Shown here piece after piece: positions 8,904-15,065 of a DNA stretch of 17,049 bases (position 1 is the first letter of the stretch; every line of letters begins with the position of its first letter). Under the pieces are notes generated by a model. That model had not been told where the DNA came from, did no database searches, and saw only the letters and a program-made list of their open reading frames with translations. The translations under genes and the position numbers were made by a program. This DNA is from an uncultured Prevotellaceae bacterium. GTDB taxonomy: Bacteria; Bacteroidota; Bacteroidia; Bacteroidales; Bacteroidaceae. The stretch spans positions 1-17,049 of the forward strand of contig CALAVF010000302.1 of assembly GCA_937892315.1 (NCBI GenBank). Reading direction: 5' to 3'.

Positions 8904-9969
8904 GAAGAGAATGGAATGGCTCGATGCCATGCGTGGTTTCACCATGATACTTGTCGTATCCTACCACGTTGCACAGTTCGGCTTCGGCGAGTCGGAGAAG
9001 ATTTCTGCCTCCCTGCCGTTTCTTGTGCTTTTCCGTATGCCCCTTTTCTTCTTTGTCAGTGGCTTCTTGGCATATAAAGCCACATGGATTTGGACTCCTC
9101 AGAACTTTGCTTCCCTCACATGGAAGAAACTCAAAGTGCAGGTGCTGCCAGCCCTCGTCTTCTTGTGTGTCTTCTTGGTTCTGAAAGGGAAACTTCCTTT
9201 TGCCGAAGGCTTCATGAAGTGTATGCATAGTCCGACCAAGGGTGGCTATTGGTTCACGTGGGTGCTCTTGCAGATGTTCCTTGTCTATTATTGTGTGTCA
9301 GCCCTTTTCCAGCGTTGGGGCAAAAAAGTGGAACACATCGCCATCTTCGTTTTGTGGGTGGCAAGCCTCGTTGCCTATCTGTCGCTGTATATGCCCCAAG
9401 AGTTTGGAAAATGGTACAAGACCGACTTTATGATGTATAGTTCTTGCTATGAGACCCTCAAGTTCCTGCAATTCTTCTTGATGGGCAATCTGGTGCATCG
9501 TTTTTGGCAGGACACCCAGCGTCTTTTCGATGCCCGATGGTTCTTCCCCGTCATTGTCGTGCTTGCCTTCCTTTGTTGTGCCGACATTTTCAAGTGGCAC
9601 TACATGAAACAGGAATGGACGAATCTGCCCAAGACACTTGCCATGTACACCTTGATGTTCACGGTCGTCATGTTCTTCCGTCACTATCAGCAGCATTTTA
9701 CCCAGCAGCACCCCATCGGTAAGGGTTTGCAATACATCGGTACTCGCACCCTCGACATCTACCTGCTCCACTTTATCCTGCTGCCCAAGATGCCTCAAGT
9801 GGGCAGATGGCTTGATGCCAACCATCCCAATTTCGTCATCGAAATCGTGCTCTCAGTCAGCGTTGCCCTTGTGGTCATCGCCTTCTGTCTGCTCGTCAGC
9901 AATATATTGAGAATGAGCCCCATATTGAAAGAATACTTGTTTGGGCGACCTGCCACGAAAGAAAAATGA
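8890..9969 (+). CDS. Canonical acyltransferase-3 family membrane protein
   Basis: A 359-residue polytopic protein with the classical AT3 signature: MEWLDAMRGFTMILVVSYH, in which Arg15 and His26 are separated by exactly ten residues, then FRMPLFFFVSGFLAYK with the usual SGF. LDIYLLHF near residue 296 matches the late family motif. It is much less like its three AT3 neighbours than they are like each other. The start at 8890 overlaps the glycosyltransferase by 14 bp; an in-frame ATG at 8911 is an alternative that would also keep the signature. Its presence as a conventional enzyme next to the three Cys-variant paralogs makes it the most likely catalytically standard O-acyltransferase of the operon. 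Confidence 0.87.
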   Translation: MEENKKRMEWLDAMRGFTMILVVSYHVAQFGFGESEKISASLPFLVLFRMPLFFFVSGFLAYKATWIWTPQNFASLTWKKLKVQVLPALVFLCVFLVLKGKLPFAEGFMKCMHSPTKGGYWFTWVLLQMFLVYYCVSALFQRWGKKVEHIAIFVLWVASLVAYLSLYMPQEFGKWYKTDFMMYSSCYETLKFLQFFLMGNLVHRFWQDTQRLFDARWFFPVIVVLAFLCCADIFKWHYMKQEWTNLPKTLAMYTLMFTVVMFFRHYQQHFTQQHPIGKGLQYIGTRTLDIYLLHFILLPKMPQVGRWLDANHPNFVIEIVLSVSVALVVIAFCLLVSNILRMSPILKEYLFGRPATKEK

Positions 9970-11012
9970 AACAACGCAATCACGCTTTCGACCTCCTGTG
10001 CGGCATCTGTATCATCCGTATGATGATGCTGCACATCACCAATGCCTGTGGCTTTGGCAATGCCGACTGGTGGACACCCATCATGCACTGGTCCTACTTC
10101 TTCATGTCTTTCTTTTTCTTCAAGGCAGGCTATTTCAACAAGACCGTTTCAGGCAACACGAAGGAGTACCTTCTCGACAAAGCCAAGCGTCTGCTCATCC
10201 CGTATGTGGTGTGGGGCACGATTGGCAACCTCATTTATTTTTTCTTTGTCATCTTCATTTTCGACCCCAACAATGCCCTTTCCAAACAGGTCAAACTCAG
10301 CCACTTGTGGGAGTCCAGCCAGTTCTATGGCAATATTCCTTGCTGGTTCCTCTTCTCCTTCTTCATGGCATACGTTGTGGCACATCTCATCACCAAGGTT
10401 CCACCCCTCTTCAAACTGAGCATTGCCGGTAAGACACGCAACTTCAAGATACACTGGTTTATCTTCCTTCTGCCCTTCGTCAGTTATTGGCTTTGGACGA
10501 AAGACAATCCGATGTGGTTCGGTTTCGACAACGTCTTCATCGGCATCTACCTTTTCTATTTGGGGCGTGTGTGGCACTTTGCCATCGAAAAGATGGGCGA
10601 GAACATCACCCTTAGTGTGTCGGGCATTCTGTTGGCACTTTTCATCTATCTCAATGCCACCTACATAGGAGAGTACACGATGGTGGACAATATCTGGAAG
10701 GGTAGCCCCATCGTCACGGTGGTTGATATCACTTTGGCACTCTGCGGACTTTCTGGCATCTTGCTGACCATCCATCTGCCCCGCATTCCTGTCATCAACT
10801 ATATTGGTGAGCACTCGATGGTCTTCTTTGTGGCTCATTATCCCCTTATGATGCTCTACAAGATGATACGTTCAGCCAATGTGCGTACCCTTCGAGGGCA
10901 TTGGGACGATTACACCATCCTCATCTTCATTCTCTTCGGCGTATGCTTCCTTTTAGTGCCATACGTGGAAAAAGTTCCATGGCTTTCTGGACGATGGAAG
11001 AAAAAAGGTTGA
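9966..11012 (+). CDS. Acyltransferase-3 family membrane protein, paralog C
   Basis: A 348-residue multi-pass protein and third member of the Cys-variant AT3 set: MKQRNHAFDLLCGICIIRM, with Cys12 in place of Arg, His23 kept, FFFFKAGYFNKTVSGNTK, DKAKRLLIPYVVWGTIG, and HSMVFFVAHYPL. It is most similar to paralog B although the glycosyltransferase and canonical AT3 lie between them, which suggests a duplication followed by insertion or rearrangement. Its ATG overlaps the stop of the canonical AT3 gene (ATGA). The final codons and stop form the left arm of a perfect hairpin, so the operon probably ends here. Confidence 0.85.
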   Translation: MKQRNHAFDLLCGICIIRMMMLHITNACGFGNADWWTPIMHWSYFFMSFFFFKAGYFNKTVSGNTKEYLLDKAKRLLIPYVVWGTIGNLIYFFFVIFIFDPNNALSKQVKLSHLWESSQFYGNIPCWFLFSFFMAYVVAHLITKVPPLFKLSIAGKTRNFKIHWFIFLLPFVSYWLWTKDNPMWFGFDNVFIGIYLFYLGRVWHFAIEKMGENITLSVSGILLALFIYLNATYIGEYTMVDNIWKGSPIVTVVDITLALCGLSGILLTIHLPRIPVINYIGEHSMVFFVAHYPLMMLYKMIRSANVRTLRGHWDDYTILIFILFGVCFLLVPYVEKVPWLSGRWKKKG

Positions 11013-11032
11013 TAATCTTTTTTCTTCCATCG
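10992..11032 (+). terminator. Perfect 16-bp inverted repeat across the stop codon of AT3 paralog C
   Basis: CGATGGAAGAAAAAAG at 10992-11007 is exactly complementary to CTTTTTTCTTCCATCG at 11017-11032, with a 9-nt loop (11008-11016) that contains the TGA stop at 11010-11012. The stem is AT-rich in its upper part, and a TTTTTT run lies within the right arm rather than after it. It may act as a terminator or 3'-end stabilising structure for the operon and, by symmetry, on the other strand. Confidence 0.6.
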
Positions 11033-11155
11033 GGGGATGGGAGTAGTTTTTTGTGAGGCAAGGAACGAAGCCGAAACAAAAAACGAACGGACATCGGAGG
11101 ATATTTAAGAAAAAATCCCTACCTTTGCCACCAGAAACTCAAAATCCAGTCAATC
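11033..11155 (+). promoter_or_regulatory. Promoter region of the cytidylyltransferase-SDR pair
   Basis: TACCTTTG at 11120-11127 is a full match to the Bacteroidota -7 box, with a predicted start near 11134 and a leader of about 22 nt. No clear TTTG lies 19-21 bp upstream, so the -33 element is weak or activator-dependent. The rest of 11033-11119 is non-coding with no other structure recognised. Confidence 0.6.
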
Positions 11156-11614
11156 ATGTACAACAATAGAGTCGTCGTTTACACATCAGGAACCTTCGAC
11201 ATGTTCCACTCCAACCATCTGAAAATGATAGAATACGCCCGAGGACTGGGCGACACCCTCATTGTGGGCGTCAGCACCGACGAACTCGTGTGCAGTTACA
11301 AGCGTCCCCCTGTCATCCCCTTCGAAGAGCGTATTGCCATTCTGAAGGCACTCAAAGCCCCCGATGTGGTCATTCCTCAGCATTCGCTCGACCACACGGA
11401 GTTGGTCAAGAAACTTAACATTGATGTCTTTGTGGTGGGTGATGACTGGACAGGCAAGTACGACTATCTCAAGGATCTTGGTGTCACCGTTTTCTATTTC
11501 CCGTACGGCGATGGCGTGTCCTCCACCAAAATCAAGCAAGAGATTTTGGAGAATTACAACGACATGAAGTCGAAGCACGAGTCGAAGGTGAATCCTGATG
11601 TGAAAGTAAAATGA
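11156..11614 (+). CDS. TagD-like cytidylyltransferase (nucleotidyltransferase fold)
   Basis: A 152-residue protein of the glycerol-3-phosphate cytidylyltransferase/phosphocholine-type family, which joins CTP and an alcohol phosphate to give a CDP-alcohol and pyrophosphate. Evidence is the N-terminal strand and loop VVVYTSGTFDMFH, the signature HxGH region at 18-21, GVSTDELV at 38-45, FVVGDDWTGKYDYL at 92-105 (matching the GDDWxGKxDxL segment of TagD), and SSTKIK at 122-127. The signature reads HSNH, with Asn in place of the usual Gly. The residues after about 135 are a charged tail. The exact alcohol (glycerol, ribitol, choline or another) is not determined. ATGA overlap couples it to the dehydrogenase gene, suggesting that the dehydrogenase supplies or modifies its substrate. 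Confidence 0.82.
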   Translation: MYNNRVVVYTSGTFDMFHSNHLKMIEYARGLGDTLIVGVSTDELVCSYKRPPVIPFEERIAILKALKAPDVVIPQHSLDHTELVKKLNIDVFVVGDDWTGKYDYLKDLGVTVFYFPYGDGVSSTKIKQEILENYNDMKSKHESKVNPDVKVK

Positions 11615-12318
11615 GAATAGAAATGAAGAATGCAATTGTTACAGGCGGTACGTCGGGCATTGGCTTGGGCGTGGCAAAGATGTTGATTGGCAAGGGGTAT
11701 AGGGTGTATGCCACATACGTCGGTTCCGATTTTATTGAGGAAATCGAGAATTTTATCCCTGTCAAGATAGACCAGGCTCGCCGTGAGGAGGTTTATGCGT
11801 TCATTGCTCGTATAAAGGAGGAATGTGCGGCGGTAGATTGCATCGTGTGCAATGCGGGCATGAGCATCCGCAAGTCGTTCACGGAGACCCGGGACGAGGA
11901 CTGGGACAGAATGATGGAGGTGGCGGTCAATTCGCACTACATCTTCATCCGCGAACTCTATAGTTTGATTCCTGCTGGCTCAAGGATTCTCTTCACGGGT
12001 TCGCAAATGGGACTTAGCCCTCATGCTATGGTGCTGGCATACGGTGTGACCAAGGCGGCAGTACATGCACTGACACGCAACTTGGTGAAGGAGTTTGAAG
12101 GAACAGGTACAACGGTGAACGCCATTGTGCCAGGATTTGTAGAAACGCCGTGGCAGAAGGAAAAGCCCGAGGAAATCAAACAGAATATCTATCGGAAGAC
12201 GGCTATCCATCGCTTTGCCACTATTGACGAGATTGTGGATGCCTATCGCTTCTGCATCGACAACCCCTTTGTAAACGGCAGTTTGATTGAGGTGAACGGT
12301 GGATATTCGTACAAGTAG
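11611..12318 (+). CDS. Short-chain dehydrogenase/reductase (SDR)
   Basis: A 235-residue classical SDR that reduces or oxidises a carbonyl/alcohol with NAD(P). Counting from the ATG at 11611, the cofactor motif TGGTSGIG is at 11-18, NAG at 81-83, and the catalytic residues are Ser131 (TGSQMG) and Tyr144/Lys148 in YGVTK. VPGFVETPW at 173-181 follows the usual PG motif. An alternative ATG at 11623 gives MKNAIVTGG, the common family start, and may be the true one; the upstream ATG gives the 4-bp overlap with the cytidylyltransferase. It resembles FabG-like sequences, but its coupling to a CDP-forming enzyme points to a polyol or sugar-phosphate substrate rather than fatty-acid synthesis. It ends 6 bp from the convergent LicD stop. 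Confidence 0.85.
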   Translation: MRIEMKNAIVTGGTSGIGLGVAKMLIGKGYRVYATYVGSDFIEEIENFIPVKIDQARREEVYAFIARIKEECAAVDCIVCNAGMSIRKSFTETRDEDWDRMMEVAVNSHYIFIRELYSLIPAGSRILFTGSQMGLSPHAMVLAYGVTKAAVHALTRNLVKEFEGTGTTVNAIVPGFVETPWQKEKPEEIKQNIYRKTAIHRFATIDEIVDAYRFCIDNPFVNGSLIEVNGGYSYK

Positions 12319-12324
12319 CCTGAC

Positions 12325-13128
12325 TCACCAAATTTCCACATCCTCCGAATGATACTCGCTTCCTGGGTTCTTCGGCAGGCTCATATAGTCCCCATACCTG
12401 TAAGCCAGACACTTCTCAGCCTCTTTCATGATAGGGGCTTTTGTGTGCTCGTAAGGCACGTATCGCACAGGCAGGAAGTCTTCCTTCGGACACTTTTCAT
12501 AATAGGGAATCCCCAAGCCGAAATCATAAAACTTTGTTGGGAACACCTTTGCCAACCCTCTTAACACAGGGAAGATGATATTCCTGTTGAGAGCAGCCAA
12601 TGCCCTTACTTTCCCCATCACCTTCTTAGGTTCCTGTGCCGTCCGCATCATCTTGTAGGTGTGCCCAAACGTCGTGTTGGACAGTTTGTGAATCCACAGC
12701 GGCACCCGCTCCAGCGGGAAGATGTCCACCCAGATGCCGTGTTCCTTCCACACCTTGTCGTAGCCATTCCGTTCAAACAGGCGGCTGTTCCTGTCTCTCA
12801 CCTTTGCAAACTGAAAGAAGTAGTTCTCATCTGTTGTGTGCCATTGCAATGCCAAATGTTCAGGCAGTTCCTTGGGCAGAATCGCCATCAGCCGCTCAAA
12901 GTCAGGACGCAGCATCTCAATGTCCAAATCGTCGTCCCAAGGGATAAACCCCTGATGACGTACTGCTCCCAGCATACTGCCACCAGACAGCCAATAGGAA
13001 ATCTCGTGCCGCAGGCAGATGCCGTCTATCACCTCCAGCACCTCCAGCATCCGCTCCTGCATCCGCCATGTCAGCGACCCTTCAGGGTTGTACTTCGCCC
13101 TCAGTTCTTTCGCGTCAAAACTCGCCAT
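12325..13128 (-). CDS. LicD-family phosphotransferase
   Basis: A 267-residue protein of the LicD family, cytosolic enzymes that move phosphocholine, phosphoribitol or similar groups from a CDP carrier to a glycan; human FKTN and FKRP belong to the same fold family. The nucleotidyltransferase core is clear: YWLSGGSMLGAVRHQGFIPW at 45-64 followed by DDDLDIEM, the GGS and DxD-like metal-binding motifs. GIWVDIFPLERVP at 131-143 is another family segment. The length is typical. It is convergent with the SDR gene and divergent from the next glycosyltransferase, with its own promoter. Its closeness to a cytidylyltransferase suggests that it uses that CDP product, although it is not in the same transcript. 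Confidence 0.88.
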   Translation of the reverse strand: MASFDAKELRAKYNPEGSLTWRMQERMLEVLEVIDGICLRHEISYWLSGGSMLGAVRHQGFIPWDDDLDIEMLRPDFERLMAILPKELPEHLALQWHTTDENYFFQFAKVRDRNSRLFERNGYDKVWKEHGIWVDIFPLERVPLWIHKLSNTTFGHTYKMMRTAQEPKKVMGKVRALAALNRNIIFPVLRGLAKVFPTKFYDFGLGIPYYEKCPKEDFLPVRYVPYEHTKAPIMKEAEKCLAYRYGDYMSLPKNPGSEYHSEDVEIW

Positions 13129-13166
13129 AATCCATTTACCATTTGATAATTTACCATTTACATTTG

Positions 13167-13174
13167 CAAAGGTA
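13167..13174 (-). promoter_or_regulatory. Promoter -7 box of the LicD-family gene
   Basis: The minus strand reads TACCTTTG here, a full match to TAnnTTTG. The predicted transcription start is near 13160, giving a leader of about 32 nt before the ATG at 13128. A -33 TTTG is not evident. The leader region contains the word TTTACCATTT twice (13136-13145 and 13151-13160). Confidence 0.6.
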
Positions 13175-13238
13175 CACTTTTTTGTTTATCTTTACATAAG
13201 ATAGGCTGCATCTCAGCATAAAAAACAAATGAATTTGT

Positions 13239-13269
13239 TTTGTTTTGTGTTCGATTTGCACTATCTTTG
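13239..13269 (+). promoter_or_regulatory. Promoter of the repeat-containing glycosyltransferase gene
   Basis: TTTG at 13239-13242 lies 19 bp before TATCTTTG at 13262-13269, fitting the Bacteroidota promoter pattern. Transcription would begin near 13276, about 24 nt before the ATG at 13300. This placement excludes the in-frame TTG at 13240 as a start. Confidence 0.7.
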
Positions 13270-13299
13270 CAAACAAAACACTTAACAATCCTTTCTTCT

Positions 13300-14301
13300 A
13301 TGCCTCTATCTCCTGTTGCTCTCTTTGTTTACAACCGTGCCGACAACATGTTGAAAACCCTCGATTGTCTGGTTCGCAACACCTTGGCTGCAGACACCGA
13401 CCTCTATGTCTTTTCTGACGGAGGAAAGGATGAAAAATCGTGGCGACAGGTGAACGAAGTCCGCCAGCAACTCCACGACTTCAAACGTCGAGCCGACAGC
13501 GAAAAACTGCTCCATAGCGTGACCCTCGTTCTTCGCCCCGAAAACATCTACCTCGAACGCAACATCACCGAAGGCATTGCACAGGTCTTCGAGACCCACG
13601 ACCGCATCATCGTGCTCGAAGACGACATCGTCACCTCCCCCTACTATCTTCAGTACATGAACCAAGCCTTCGACCTCTATGCCGACATCCCCACCGTCAT
13701 GCATGTGGCAGGCTTCACCAACCTTGATCTTGACCCTAACCTTAACTCACAAACTCAAGACCTCAAAAACTTAAAAACTCACAAACTCACAAACTCACAA
13801 ACTCAAAACTTCTACTTCACCCCTCACATGTCCGGCTGGGGGTGGGGCACATGGCGTGACCGCTGGCAGCAACACTTCGTCCATTACAAGACTCGCGAAG
13901 AAGCCCTCCAAGGCATGACCCCCGAAGACCAACTCGCCATCCAGTACGGCGGTGTCTTCCCCTGCCTCAAAAGCCTCGACAAACGCCCCATCCCGTGGGA
14001 CATCTGTTGGGAAATCGCCATCTATAAAGCAGGTGGACTTTGCCTCACACCCGGGCATACCCTCGTCCGCAACATCGGACTGAAAAACGGCACCCACTTC
14101 CGTTCTTTCGACATCCTTCAGTACTATGAGTTTGACCGTGAACCTCTTCAAACTCCTCTCCCCCTCACACGCATAGAGCATCCCCAGAAGGACCCTCACA
14201 TCGAGGCCCTCTTTGCCCAAGCCATCACCGACTGGGGCATCCGCTATACTCCCCTCGGCAAACTGGCACGTTGGTTTTACAAACGGGTTTTGAAAAAATA
14301 A
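13300..14301 (+). CDS. GNT-I-like/GT-A glycosyltransferase with an in-frame octanucleotide repeat
   Basis: A 333-residue GT-A fold glycosyltransferase. The start MPLSPVALFVYNRADN and the acidic motif VLEDDIVTSPYYLQYMN (Asp108-Asp109) resemble the GNT-I-like family found in bacterial surface-glycan loci, which transfers a sugar from a nucleotide donor using a metal ion held by the DxD-like motif. SGWGWGTW at 178-185 and WDICWEIA in the C-terminal half are further family-like blocks. Residues about 148-170 (NSQTQDLKNLKTH and so on) are a low-complexity segment encoded by 8-bp repeats and sit between the catalytic core and the SGWGWGTW block, probably in a loop. The frame is intact in this sequence. 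The ATG at 13300 was chosen because the longer version would begin inside the promoter. Confidence 0.85.
   Translation: MPLSPVALFVYNRADNMLKTLDCLVRNTLAADTDLYVFSDGGKDEKSWRQVNEVRQQLHDFKRRADSEKLLHSVTLVLRPENIYLERNITEGIAQVFETHDRIIVLEDDIVTSPYYLQYMNQAFDLYADIPTVMHVAGFTNLDLDPNLNSQTQDLKNLKTHKLTNSQTQNFYFTPHMSGWGWGTWRDRWQQHFVHYKTREEALQGMTPEDQLAIQYGGVFPCLKSLDKRPIPWDICWEIAIYKAGGLCLTPGHTLVRNIGLKNGTHFRSFDILQYYEFDREPLQTPLPLTRIEHPQKDPHIEALFAQAITDWGIRYTPLGKLARWFYKRVLKK
13743..13806 (+). repeat. Octanucleotide tandem repeat inside the glycosyltransferase coding sequence
   Basis: AAACTCAC is repeated three times without error at 13775-13782, 13783-13790 and 13791-13798, followed by AAACTCAA at 13799-13806. Two more imperfect units, TAACTCAC and AAACTCAA, lie at 13743-13758, separated by a related A/C-rich stretch. 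The unit length is not a multiple of three, so gain or loss of one copy shifts the frame: loss gives a TGA at 13857-13859, gain gives a TGA at 13916-13918, both before the SGWGWGTW block or shortly after it. Confidence 0.8.
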
Positions 14302-14358
14302 TCCCTCTCCTTTCATCTATCACATCGAAAGGCACCTCATGTAACATTTCCCCCAAGT

Positions 14359-14396
14359 AGGGCATGGTTTTCCTCCATGTCCTGCTTTCTTTTTTC
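14359..14396 (+). terminator. Probable intrinsic terminator of the glycosyltransferase gene
   Basis: AGGGCATGG at 14359-14367 pairs with CCATGTCCT at 14375-14383 (nine pairs, one G-U) around the loop TTTTCCT, and a T-rich tract (CTTTCTTTTTT, 14385-14395) follows. It lies about 60 bp after the stop codon. A weaker hairpin, CCTTTC/GAAAGG, precedes it at about 14312-14335. Confidence 0.6.
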
Positions 14397-14415
14397 TGCT
14401 TCCGCAGACAAAGTT

Positions 14416-14524
14416 CTTAAAACTAAAGTTAGATTTTATAAAATCAAACTTAAATTTACAAAAATTCAACTTAAATTTATATAAATCTAACTTGAATTTT
14501 ATAAAATCTAAGTTTAGTTTTAAG
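14416..14524. repeat. 109-bp AT-rich palindromic array with a 21-bp period
   Basis: The pentamer AA(C/G)TT recurs at exact 21-bp intervals, with its middle base at 14428, 14449, 14470, 14491 and 14512 (G, C, C, C, G). Between them lie AT blocks such as ATTTTATAAAAT and AAATTTATATAAAT that are themselves near-palindromic. The whole element is an imperfect inverted repeat about the central base 14470; the outer 29-bp arms (14416-14444 and 14496-14524) match except at one position. It occupies most of the space between the terminator and the biotin carrier gene; 14525-14552 holds no recognisable promoter box. Role unknown: regulator binding array, transcript-end structure, or repeated genomic element. 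Confidence 0.85.
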
Positions 14525-14552
14525 ACCCGTCCGAGCAAAGGCATAAAAACAA

Positions 14553-15062
14553 ATGGAAATACAAGTAGGAAATAAGACCTTGGAAGTGACCCTGCTGAGC
14601 AAGGAGGGCAACCAAGTGAAGATTGACATTGACGGCAAAGTGTATGACGTGGATGTGGCGATGCTGGAGAACGGCACTTGCTCACTCATCTACGACGGAA
14701 ACTCGTACAACGCCGAACTGATTCGCGACACGGGCGAGAAGCACTATCGGGTGAACCTGAACTACTCGACCTACCAGATTGACATGCTGGACTCGCAGGC
14801 GAAGTACATGAAGATGCGTCGGAGCAACAGCAACGATGCGGCTCAGGCAGACATCATCACGGCTCCGATGCCCTGCAAGATTGTGAAACTCTACGTGCAA
14901 GCGGGCGACCAGTTGCACGAGGGCGACACGGTGCTGACGATGGAGGCAATGAAGATGCAGTCGAACTATAAGGTGACTGCCGACTGCACCGTGAAGGAAA
15001 TATTAGTGCATGAGGGCGACAGTGTCCGCGTGGAACAACCGTTAATCAAATTGGAGGTATAA
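14553..15062 (+). CDS. Biotin carboxyl carrier protein of an acyl-CoA carboxylase
   Basis: A 169-residue protein carrying the biotin that shuttles CO2 between a biotin carboxylase and the carboxyltransferase. The biotinyl domain covers about residues 100-168, with the modification site EAMKM (Lys134). The N-terminal 95 residues (MEIQVGNKTLEVTLL onward, DGNSYNAELIRD near 48-59) match the extra domain of carriers that work with propionyl-CoA-type carboxylases in Bacteroidota. The usual PMPGK turn ahead of the biotin site reads PMPCK. It is followed by the carboxyltransferase gene after 3 bp, in the same frame. No biotin carboxylase gene lies next to it. The promoter is not evident; the palindromic array is directly upstream. 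Confidence 0.92.
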   Translation: MEIQVGNKTLEVTLLSKEGNQVKIDIDGKVYDVDVAMLENGTCSLIYDGNSYNAELIRDTGEKHYRVNLNYSTYQIDMLDSQAKYMKMRRSNSNDAAQADIITAPMPCKIVKLYVQAGDQLHEGDTVLTMEAMKMQSNYKVTADCTVKEILVHEGDSVRVEQPLIKLEV

Positions 15063-15065
15063 ACA

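Noticed and set aside
13240..13299. Extended start (TTG) for the glycosyltransferase, adding 20 residues
   Set aside because: The codons fall within the promoter and upstream of the predicted transcription start; the ATG at 13300 begins a normal GT-A first strand.
14416..14524. Reading the palindromic array as an invertible promoter like those of Bacteroides capsule loci
   Set aside because: Only 51 bp lie between the outer arms, they are part of the same symmetric array, and no TAnnTTTG promoter is found inside.
14416..14524. Reading the 21-bp array or the right-hand repeats as a CRISPR array
   Set aside because: Period too short, spacers not unique and AT-palindromic, and no cas genes.
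14320..14685. A 121-codon minus-strand frame over the palindromic array
   Set aside because: It consists largely of the repeat translated (Lys/Phe/Asn-rich) and runs antisense into the biotin carrier gene.
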